Under the pieces are notes generated by a model that worked only from the letters and a program-made list of their open reading frames with translations, was not told the origin of the DNA and did no database searches. 64,000 nt of DNA from Zeugodacus cucurbitae (taxonomy: Eukaryota > Arthropoda > Insecta > Diptera > Tephritidae). Shown in pieces: positions 48,901-58,519 of this stretch (the stretch's first letter is position 1; the number at the start of each line of letters is the position of its first letter). The stretch is taken from positions 65,838,001-65,902,000 of the forward strand of contig NC_071671.1 of assembly GCF_028554725.1 (NCBI RefSeq), given 5' to 3'. Both the position numbers and the translations under genes were made by a program.

Positions 48901-51276
48901 GCGTCACACGACTACTGGCTGCGACTAACAACAACAATGTACAACAATTTATTAGTGTTGTTGTTGCTTTTTCTTTATTATTTGTTTTTGGCTTTTCTCC
49001 TTATTTGTTTTTATTTTTTTTTTCATTTTTGTATTTTTTGGATTTATTTTCTTATTTGTTTTTGTTTTCACTGTCATTGTTGCTTTTGTACGCATATTAT
49101 TTGTTTTATTGTTTTTTATTGTTCTTGTCACCGGGGTCGCGCTGCGCATTTAACAGCTCAATTATTTTGTTATAAAAAATAAATAAACATTAAAACAAAA
49201 ACAAAAACAAAAATTAATTTTTCAAGCAAAAGTCAGGCATGACCTTAAATGATTTTTTGTTGCTCAATAAATCTTTTTGTTTTTCTTAACTGCTTTGTTG
49301 TTGAGACTGTTGTATTGCAACACTCGATTTATTTTATTTGTTTTTGGTTTTTTGTTGTTGCATTTCATTACTAAAGTTTACACACCATTTTATTAGCTAA
49401 ATATTAATTATTATTTGCCATTTTGCGGTTATTTGCTTCGTTACGCGATACTCACCAGTGTGCTTGTGTGTTTGTTACTGTGTTTGTTTGTTCGCCTGAA
49501 ATCAATGCTGAATGCTCAATTATGGCGCGTGGTCGCGTTTGATGGCTGAATTTTTGTGGTTTTCATGTGAATTATGCAATTTATTAATAAATTTATTGTC
49601 GCACATTTAAAAACTGCTCAACTTCACTCATCACATCTCGTTATTGACTTTTGCACATAAAAATACACACACACACAGTTGTTGTTGTCCATATTGACTC
49701 ACACAATCATTCTCAGTTTTTGCTTTTTACATTTCTGTTTTACTGTTTTTGTTGTTATTATTGGTATTTTTGTTGTTGCCTTTGATATTCAAGTAATTAG
49801 TGTTTTGCTGTGTTGTTGCTAATAATTTTCTGTTTCTGTTTTGGCATTTCTGCTCATCAATATGCAAATTCGACATCTGTCAAGCAATTTAGACACATTT
49901 AAGCACATGTATATGTATGTGTGCTGATATGTGTATATATGTAGGCATATTATAAATTGCTTATGTAAACAAATCGCCTCTTTATTTTACTCGCTTCATA
50001 TATTTAAGTAGTTTCAATTAATTTGTTGCATGCAAATTAACATACTCAATGAGTGGGGGAGTACGTACTGAATATGGCATAATATCAGTAGAAATAGAAA
50101 AAAACAAAAACAAATACAAAGAAGCACATATTTGTTTTTTAATATTCAATTAATTAATGAGCTCATGTATTTCTAACCATGCTGCTGCTCGTTGTTTAAA
50201 TGAGTTTCACTTAGGTAAAAGTGGTAGCTGATAGAACAATGAGAAATGTTAATAAGCGATAATGATGAAATTTCAATTAGTTATAAGAATTGCTCTATTG
50301 CTCTATAACCAGTTATTGTTGACTAAATCTGAATATATGTTAACTCCACGTCTGCTTTTGATCAGTTAGCGCATGTCCGGTAAGTCTTGGCAACCCTGTA
50401 AGCTCTCAGAAGGACATGGCATTTTCTGAAAGAATCTAAAATCATCTCTGAACAATATTTCTTCCCGAAGAACACACCTAGAAATCTTCTTATATGTATG
50501 TAGTCTAAGAGAAAAGGTCGGGACCTCATTTCTTTTACGGACCAACTAATTTTATACACATTTACATGTATCGCAGATCAGACTTCTTTATACATCTATA
50601 TTAAAAGAATTTAGAACATTCGAAAACTGGAGAGCGAGAGAAATCAAAATCTTTCTCAATTCTTACTAGAGTAAAACCTTCTTTTCTGAAAGCATTTCGA
50701 GCCACAGTTCGTCTGAAGATCTTCGCATGCAATAAATCAGCGTACAGTCTTTCAGGAGAATCTTTGGAATACCTTTTATTAATCTGCCTCAGCAGATCCA
50801 GTGCAGTACTTTTTCTGAATTTTTTAAGAGCGATTTCTTCGAAAACACCAATTAAATGTATTGAGATAATGAAGTCCATGTAATGAATCCATAATATTAC
50901 CTTAAGTCCGTTCTGTAGTTCTCTCTACAGATTTGTAATATTTAGACGTTGTAATTGTGGAATCTACAATTTTAGATAGAGTTCTAAGAGTTCCTAATTT
51001 AATTGTTCCTAAATTTTTAGTTCCACCTAGGGAGAAATTGGCATCTCGAGCTTGGATTACTAGTACATTGTGCAGGGATTTGATAAGGATAAATCTGTAT
51101 TTTTTTATTTGAGAACTGGTATTATTTTTTTAAGATCTAATACGCCCGATATTAATCTTAGCATTTTTCAAGATCACCCTCCAAAATCTGTGGTTGAAAA
51201 GTATAATACATAACTTACGAGTAACATTTTCAGACTCATTTTCAGCTTAACGAACAAGGGAAAATATAAGTTTGGG
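45988..51276. other. Intergenic or intronic DNA, no gene recognised
   Basis: AT-rich, with TTG microsatellites at 48630-48645, 48875-48900 and 48955-48968. A cluster of AACTAGTT palindromes lies at 48069-48403 (separate entry). A Lys/Arg-rich minus-strand frame at 50601-50879 (92 codons) has no known domain. Confidence 0.45.
48069..48403. repeat. Cluster of six AACTAGTT palindromes
   Basis: Perfect AACTAGTT occurs at 48069, 48111, 48197, 48223, 48385 and 48396, with near matches (AACTAGCC, AACCAGTT) between. Spacing is irregular, so it is not a simple tandem repeat. Role unknown: decayed repeat or iterated binding site. Confidence 0.7.
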
Positions 51277-51281
51277 CGCCT

Positions 51282-51319
51282 CACAGTGGGCCAGAAGGTA
51301 GGCAAAAGCGGCCAAAACT
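51282..51319 (+). repeat. Left terminal inverted repeat of the Transib element
   Basis: 38 bp beginning with CACAGTG and ending GCGGCCAAAACT. It is identical to the reverse complement of 53307-53344 except at position 4 (A against T). Confidence 0.95.
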
Positions 51320-51324
51320 AAAAA

Positions 51325-51800
51325 ATTGATCAAATTCGTTCGAAAATTCTTACTCGGGAGTTTTCGGGGTCGCTGATTACGAATCTGAAGTTAGTTTTTA
51401 AAAATTCAAAATGGCGGATCCAATATGGCGGACGACTTTTTTAAAAAATCATCGAGTTCACTTGCAAATGGTAACTCGGGATTTTTTGGGGTCGCTGATT
51501 ACGAATCTGAAGTTAGTTTTTGAAAATTCAAAATGGCGGATCCAATATGGCGGACGAAAAATTAAAAATTCATTGGATTCGCTCGAAAATCGTTAGTCGG
51601 GGGTTTTTGGGGTCGCTGAACACGAATCCGTGTTTTTCAAAATTCAAAATGGCGGATCCAATATGGCGGATGACTTTTGAAAAAACTTAACGTATTCGTC
51701 TGAAAATAGTTACAAGGGGGTTTTCGGGGTCGCTGATTACTAATCTGAAGTTAGTTTCTAAAAATTCAAAATGGCGGATCCAATATGGCGTATCAAACAA
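51325..51800. repeat. Tandem array, ~120-bp unit, four copies, inside the Transib left end
   Basis: The block GGGGTCGCTGA begins at 51366, 51488, 51609 and 51726 (steps 122, 121 and 117). Each unit also carries AAAATGGCGGATCCAATATG and a second ATGGCGGA. There is no such array at the right end, so the element is asymmetric. Confidence 0.88.
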
Positions 51801-51962
51801 TAATAATTTGTAAAAGAATGTAATTGGAACACATATATATATGGGGTGCTTTTTGGTGTGAGTCCCCTTGCCTCTCACAAACAATGATAATTTGTAAAAT
51901 AATATAATTGAAACATTTATTTACATGGGGTGCTTTTTGGTGAGTCCCCTTGCCTCTCACAA
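51795..51962. repeat. ~83-bp direct duplication inside the Transib element
   Basis: Two adjacent copies share ATAATTTGTAAAA, ATGGGGTGCTTTTTGGTG and AGTCCCCTTGCCTCTCAC. They lie between the 120-bp array and the 3' end of the transposase ORF. Confidence 0.8.
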
Positions 51963-51990
51963 AATAAATACGATTTTTAAAAACGAAATT

Positions 51991-52602
51991 TTAAAATTCA
52001 CTTTGAATATTCTCATATTCTTCATCCGTCAATTCAATTTCGTCTAATATTGAATAATCTTCGAACACACTTCTATTAATATGGTCTTCGCCATCATTAT
52101 CATCATCATCATCGCTGTCTTGAGTGGTGGACACTGATTGTAATTCTTCGTCCTTGTTTGATTCTGGCGTTGCAAACAACGCTCTAACTTCTGCTGGAAT
52201 AGTTAATACCTTCTTTTGATTATGTCGCATTTGAAGACTCATGCTAGATATAATTACATCTGAAGTATCCATTACTCTATTAAATACATCAGTTAGATTC
52301 GATATTCTATCGTGTTTTCTACTGTGGCATTTTCTAAAATTTTTGTAATCCTTATTTCTAGCTTCAGATGCTTCTTCACCAAGAATTCCAATAGGTAATA
52401 TACTTGTATTAATAACTTCAGCTCCGTGGACAACTATTTTATGTAGTTCAAGTTCAAGACACTCAGCCAATAATTCTGGGTTTTCGAAAGCTCTACGATC
52501 TTTCTTTGTAAACTCCGCCATTTTAAGTATTACAGTTTTACCTTTTTTTAAATGATTAAATTTGAATATAAGTATTTTAGATTTTATTTTTTCAAACAAC
52601 AT
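51991..52602 (-). CDS. Transib/RAG1-like transposase, C-terminal catalytic fragment (203 codons)
   Basis: Transib transposases cut DNA by a DDE mechanism and are relatives of RAG1. Residues 43-115 show the last catalytic region: LLAECLELELHKIVVHGAEV, then GEEASEARNKDYKNFRKCHS and the DVFNRVMDTSDVIIS segment. The pattern E-x-x-N-K-x-(5)-FRK lines up with the RAG1 stretch around E962, which makes Glu80 the likely third catalytic residue. The two Asp residues of DDE are not encoded here, so it should not transpose alone. The C-terminus adds an acidic Asp/Glu tail (about residues 151-203). Met28 (52519-52521, context AAAATGGCG) is a better start than Met1. The frame is intact. It could be a deleted remnant, one exon, or an inhibitor-like product. 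The RAG1 alignment is from memory of the family, not a search. Confidence 0.72.
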   Translation of the reverse strand: MLFEKIKSKILIFKFNHLKKGKTVILKMAEFTKKDRRAFENPELLAECLELELHKIVVHGAEVINTSILPIGILGEEASEARNKDYKNFRKCHSRKHDRISNLTDVFNRVMDTSDVIISSMSLQMRHNQKKVLTIPAEVRALFATPESNKDEELQSVSTTQDSDDDDDNDGEDHINRSVFEDYSILDEIELTDEEYENIQSEF

Positions 52603-53306
52603 AAGCAGAATATATGATTAGTATATTCGACATGTTTTTCAAGTAAATTCAACTGGAAACCGACGGTGGCGCCATCTATCTGTTTGTAGCATATAAATAT
52701 TATGAACACAATGCATCGAAAGACCAAATATTAATTTTGTCAGTCGAAAATTGACTATACGTAAATATATGTTACCACAAGCCAGTATCGAGCTTATATA
52801 TGAGTGTCGAAAAATGTTAAGTGCGCGCACGCGAGTGTTTTGCAATATTTCTAATTGAAAAGTGAAAACGGGCAAAAGTGGGCAGGATAAACTTAAAGTA
52901 TATGAAAAAATGAATCGATTAAAACCTCGGACTTTTTTATATACAGGGGAATCTCGGGGAATCTGCATTCGGCAGCGAGCATAGTCGAAAAATAATATGC
53001 ACCGGTGAATAACAATCTTGTGTACTATGCTTTATATACAATTTTTTTAAATATTTTTTTCTTGCAACTTACTTCTTTTGCCATACAGACTAAGAAACTA
53101 ATTCGAATTTTTATGAAATATTTATCAATTTTAAACTATATTCATTATTTTGCGCAAAAAACGTAATCAAATTTTACTGTCGAATTGAAATTCAAAGTAC
53201 TGCGGAGTTAAAAATATTTTATTAAATGTAACAGAAATTGGCTAAAATCTACTTTGATATGTGTAGATTACTATAAACAAAACAAAAATTTAAAAAAAGA
53301 TAGTCG

Positions 53307-53344
53307 AGTTTTGGCCGCTTTTGCCTACCTTCTGGCCCACAGTG
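53307..53344 (-). repeat. Right terminal inverted repeat of the Transib element
   Basis: 38 bp ending GGCCCACAGTG on the plus strand; read from the end it starts CACTGTG. It is followed directly by the second CGCCT. Confidence 0.95.
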
Positions 53345-53349
53345 CGCCT

Positions 53350-56300
53350 GAGAGAACGGTGAGGTGATTTGGTTCTCTCTTAAAACCAATCAGTGAATTT
53401 ATGTTCAGTCTTATTAAACAAAACACAGGAGATTTAAAAATTAAATGATAAGATCGAACGCTTCCCAGTCCCCCTTTTTCAATATTATACTTTTCTACCC
53501 TTAGCTTAAGCTTAAGTCCAGCTCTACTTAATCCGCATTACCCTTTCCTCTATACACCAACATTTTCTTTTGATTCACACTACCAGTGAGTAAATAATAG
53601 TATGCATTCTTGCACGATTTGCTTATCACCTGTAACCTAAGCTGACCAAATGGATTAATTGCTTCCGCGCCTAAATGTAGGCATTAATTTTTTTAATAAC
53701 ACTTTCTCTCTTCTATATCACTCCCACTTACGCACACATAAAGAGCACGCCCAACAACATTTCAAAATTTGTAGCTTGAAAAGAGTATATAAAAAATAAA
53801 ATAACCATAAAACCGCATAACAAAATGACCAGCGAAAAAGCACACGACCAGCAAAGAAAAGAATTAACAATAATAAAAGGCAAACATTCATCAAGCGCGC
53901 CAAAGTTTTCCACCAAACTGTTGAATTGTTGAACTTTATGAAATTCTTTAGTGTCGTTCATTATCTACCGTCCGTCTTAGCCGCGCCTTACTTTCGCTTT
54001 TTGGCAGAGAGACAAACCCTTTTGTAACCTTTTTAGGCTTATATCTGTATATATTGAGTTGTATTTGTATGTGTGTGTAAGAGAGTTCGGTCGACATCAA
54101 GTTGAAGTCGGTTTAATTAGATAAAGGCCATAAATTCAAATTAAAGTTGAGTGGGGAAAATTTTTGGCGCTTCATTCATTTCGGCTGCTTAAGGGCAAAT
54201 GCATGCCACAAGCACGGGTAGCTATGTAGTATGTCCACAAGTATGCAGCTCTCATTTTTGGTATGCATGAAGAGTGGTGGAGGGTTGAAGGCCGCATAAC
54301 CTATTTTATGTTTTATTGCACTACCAAGAACACACATTCAAACATTTGTACCTCAGTGTTAGTATATAAATCAAATACATATATATACATATATGTAAGC
54401 CCCTAATACCGTGCTCAAGAGATTGCTCTACTTTGTTGCTGCTTCGGTATCCAGCAAAGCTGCGACAAATCCGTTCGTTTCACTTGCGGAAATGCTTGCT
54501 TTCCGGTTTTATGGCCAAACAAAATCAATAACACCAAATACTTGCCACAAATAGCGTTCACACAAATCGATGCTCGGTTTTAGGCTGCGGAAAGTTTTAC
54601 GCTGCGAGAGTGGCAGCTTATAGGCTGCTGTGTGTTGATAACAGTTAGGGCAAAGTTTGTTGTTGTAAAACATACATATTTTTGGCTGCTGATTAAAGCT
54701 TTCGCGCGTATTTCTGTACTTTTTCTTGTTGTTGCTTTGTTGCTGATTATAATTTATTGCTGGATTTCCTATTTTTGAGCTATTTTTAGGTGTTGATTGT
54801 CGGGTTTTTCTCTAATTTTTCTCTAATTTTCCATGGAATTTTTCTCTATGCTTCACGTACTTAAAGCGTATAATAGTAGTGAAATGCGAGCTTTTCTGTC
54901 CTCTTTATTCTTAAACATAGCATCTTCAGCTTAAGAAGAATTTTTCACTCAAAAATTCTAACCTATCAAGCAGTTTTCATGCACTCAACACTTGGCAGTG
55001 TGGCTATGAATATTGATTGTTTTGTACCATAAATATTCAGATGACAGCAGTGAAAATAAAAGCTCATTTGTACGCATGTGTGTGCGTGCGTTTATCATAT
55101 TTATGAGTATGTGAAAGTGCTTTTATGAATCATAAAGCGACTAGCGCTGCGTTGGCAGTGTGGCTGTGTGACTTTAATGGATAGCGGAAATTATATTTTA
55201 TCGATATTAAAGATATGATGGCATGCCACAGTATGTGGTTATAGACATACATACCTACCCTATGAGAAAATATTAGAGAAAAGCAAAATATTCCAAGCTC
55301 CATGCCAAGGACTTGCTTTGAAACTGAACTAAATAGAAATAGAATTTGGACTTTTTAATATTTTTTAAACAATATTCTCGAGATAAGTCGTGGAAATTCG
55401 GTATTTTCTATATTGTATATATATCCAAGTTTAAAAAATCCTGAATCTAAAACACTTAAGGCTCCATATTTTTTCCTACTGTGCACATTATATGCAGGCT
55501 CATATCATATTTCTAAATCCATATAAAATTATGTACTTGTTTCCGTGTGTCGGTTTATAGACGATAAAAATCGTGAAAGAAATAATTGGAAAATTATTAA
55601 CAGCTTCCCATTGTGCGAGGTGATTGCCTATAAAAGTTATGCTCGTATTAACTGGCGTGACACGAGCGAGCTTTTGAAGCTTAAATACACTAATGCATAT
55701 TTATTACTTCTTGGCTCACTAGAAAAGTTTATGCTGCAATTTTTGTCGAAGAAAACTGGCTTTAAGACTCATCTTTAATGCATTAAAACACTTATCCTGC
55801 CCTTTTTTCGAAATGTTTCTAAAAATAATTAAAATAGCTGTAATTTTGAAGTTCTGGACACTTTTGTTTAACGGAGAACAAACGGACAAACCCAATTTAC
55901 TACCAAAGGACTTTTATCTCCACCAAATCTTACCCATCATAACTAGCCATTCATATATATTACTAAAAGCTTTGACTTTACATTTCGGAAGGTTCACGAT
56001 AGTTTCCTGTATTTTTTGCCGACTATCTCTGTCTTCAATCGTCATGAGATTTGACGCTTTTTGAAGAATGGATAGTCATGGAACCTACAGATGGAAGTCA
56101 TTTAACATTTTCAGTTCTTCAGTTGTACGATTCGAAGCAGACGCTATATGCCTGAATAGCGGAAAAGGTATCTATTTTCTCTTGATATTGCCACTATATA
56201 ACGAAAAGGGAATCATCATATGGCATACCTCCTGAAATATTTTAAATTTGTGATTTGCCATTAAATTACCGTTATTTATTGTCATATTTTAAAATCAACA

Positions 56301-57860
56301 AATTAATCTTTCTAACATGCCACGTTTTCATAACATAAGTCCGCACTTACCAAAATGACTAACCATAAATAATAGCGGGTCATTTGACACTGCACTGTAC
56401 ACTTCCTTCCTTCCTACGCAACTGCGGACCACAAGCACAACACCGCAAATGTGCGAACAGAACGGAGCTTACAGCGACGCCAAAGGTTTTGAATAATGAA
56501 GGTAGAAACAACGCCAAAAAATGGGGTACCAACAGCTGGCAGATGGTGCCGAGCAAAGGCTTCCTGTGCATTTTTTTGTTTTTCCTCCAACAGTTAACCA
56601 GCCATTTGTCGTTCCACGATTTTTGGTTGCCAACAGCGTATTTTTTCAACTGGTCGCCGCAGACCAGCCCCCACCCTTGTCTTCATACTCAGCGAACACT
56701 TGTTGAATGAATTCTGCGCACGTTTGCCAAATAAAAATTTGTTTTCGTTAAATTTCATGGGCAGCCCTGACTAGTCCATTGACCAGACAATTTGTACGTT
56801 CGGTTACAATAAGTATTGTTTTTAAATTGTATGTTTATAATGTTAAATAAATAAGTTGCGGCAGCCATTGTTTTTGACTGAAATGACCGAGTAATTAAAT
56901 TAATAAATGCAAATTGAATGTAGGTACAAGTGTTAATAGTTTTTTGGACGTGTGGTCTACGGAATAATAATGCTGAGGTAATATTTTACAATGCCAGCTT
57001 CTGTCGTTGAACCAGGTTATGACGTAAGTCGAGGTCATATTTACTAAAAATAGCTTATTGGATGCTAATTCCATTTGTATTAAAGCATAGATCAATTGAG
57101 GTCCTGAAATAGATTCTTGGATAACCCGAGAAAATTTGCCTTCTAAGAAAAACCTCGGAAATCTCTATAAGTCGCCCTTGCTAGAATCAGAACTCGCTAA
57201 CAAATTTTGTGTGAGGTATTATCATCTTAAGTTTCCATATCTCTCTCTTCAGAATGTCTTTCTATTAATTGTTCTATGTCGTTAATCAAAGATCCTCTCC
57301 TACCCTCCAAAAGTTTGATCGAATTAGTAACTTTTTCTGCTCGCAAATCTAAGGTCGTGACGGATGGAATCATGAAATCAAGCAAGAAGAAGTGTTGAAG
57401 CTAAATTGAATGAGAAATTCAGAATCTGTTTCTAAGTCATGGCCTGTGTTTTAAAGGCTGTCCCATGATCTGTAAAAGGCTTTTTTCATTTCTTTAGGAG
57501 AAAGTTAAAATAAATAGATATAGTGAGGAGTTGTTCAGATATGTCAATTAGGTGGATGCCATTAAATATAGTCTGTCCCAAGAGGTTGAGGTTTATTCTT
57601 GCTTAAGCTTGAGTTTAAGATATTATTTGATATGAATATAGTTTTGAAAATAATTGGCATTCGTCAAGTTCTGGCGAATCGAACAAACAACTGGTATAAA
57701 ACAAAAATACTGGTATAATCAAAATATGAAATCAAATATGGAATAGCATTTACATTCATTCTTGCCAAGCGAAAATAGTTTATATAACAAAGTTTAAGCT
57801 TCAGTTTTCCACTTTGTTAACTTTTTTTTTAACAAATTTCTAAAACTATAAATGAAAAAA
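53350..57860. other. Intergenic or intronic DNA, no gene recognised
   Basis: A GC-richer block at 56380-56700 has overlapping open frames on both strands (56384-56710 plus, 56380-56649 minus) without a known domain. Other frames (55545-55778, 55813-56064) are likewise unrecognised. Confidence 0.45.
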
Positions 57861-57864
57861 TAAT

Positions 57865-57870
57865 AAAAAA
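57865..57870 (-). terminator. Pol III terminator of the tRNA
   Basis: Six A on the plus strand read as TTTTTT on the minus strand, 12 bp after the tRNA 3' end. Confidence 0.8.
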
Positions 57871-57882
57871 TGTATTTCCTTT

Positions 57883-57955
57883 CGACCGTGACAGGACTCG
57901 AACCTGCAATCTTCGGATCCGAAGTCCGACGCCTTATCCATTAGGCCACACGGCC
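57883..57955 (-). tRNA. tRNA-Arg (anticodon TCG)
   Basis: The minus strand gives a 73-nt cloverleaf. The acceptor stem is GGCCGTG with CACGGTC plus discriminator G (one G-T pair at position 2). The D-arm lies in GGCCTAATGGATAAGGC, the anticodon loop is CTTCGGA with TCG, and the T-arm carries GGTTCGAGTCC, which is also the B box. There is no intron and no encoded CCA. It decodes CGA and, with inosine-free wobble, CGG-type Arg codons. It is very similar to the known fly tRNA-Arg(TCG). Confidence 0.96.
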
Positions 57956-58500
57956 CCATATCTAACGCTTGACTAATGCCACACTTGAACGCTCACGTTT
58001 ATGTTTGAACAGCAGGCAGACACACTTTTTTCGACATATTTGGGGTAGATAGAAGATATTTGGCGCGTTAGAAGAACGAAAGAGTGAAAAATTTGTTGTT
58101 TGCGAATCTGTGTTTACATACTTATAAATAAACTTATGTATGTACTTGGCTTATACATTATGTATGTACATAGTTATTTATAGGCGTATCTATGTTTTTA
58201 GGATGGCTGAAAGTGGTCTTTTAAATCTTTTAAGCTTTTAGCATGCGGACTAAGTCATATTTATTAATAATCATAAATTTGAGTGTGTGTGTGTGTATTA
58301 AGCTGTCTTCGCAGAAAAAGAGTTCGCCGGTAATTATTAGCGGATTAGTTATGCTTTAATCTATTGTGTTGATGTCAAGTCTAAGTCTTGAATGAATTTA
58401 TGATAAAAGATGACATTAGCAATAACAGTTTTATGATTTTCTATATTTTTTGAAGATCAGTTGGCACATTATTCTTAATTTTAACATTCTATATAATTTT
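57956..58500. other. Intergenic DNA, no gene recognised
   Basis: It contains a TG microsatellite at about 58280-58296 and AT-rich DNA. Confidence 0.5.
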
Positions 58501-58519
58501 AGCCAATTTCGGGTTTCGT

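Larger units (their letters stand above)
51277..53349. mobile_element. Transib-type DNA transposon, 2063 bp, with CGCCT target duplication
   Basis: The element spans 51282-53344. Its ends are 38-bp inverted repeats differing at one base: left CACAGTGGGCCAGAAGG..., right (reverse complement) CACTGTGGGCCAGAAGG.... The 5-bp CGCCT at 51277-51281 is repeated at 53345-53349. Known Transib elements have 5-bp GC-rich duplications (near CGNCG) and ends starting CACWRTG, which fits. Inside are a ~120-bp tandem array, an ~83-bp duplication and a transposase C-terminal ORF on the minus strand. Known autonomous Transibs are about 3 kb, so this copy is internally deleted. Confidence 0.85.

Noticed and set aside
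50601..50879. 92-codon Lys/Arg-rich minus-strand frame
   Set aside because: No recognisable domain, no splice or leader signals; composition follows the local DNA.
52639..52968. 109-codon minus-strand frame upstream of the Transib fragment, considered as the missing transposase part
   Set aside because: No Asp-containing transposase motif is visible and the composition is not like the neighbouring ORF.
54990..55175. TGGCAGTGTGG twice, resembling the miR-34 seed region
   Set aside because: The match stops after 11 nt and no precursor hairpin is evident at either site.
56380..56710. Overlapping open frames on both strands in a GC-richer block
   Set aside because: Open on both strands because of base composition; neither has a domain.
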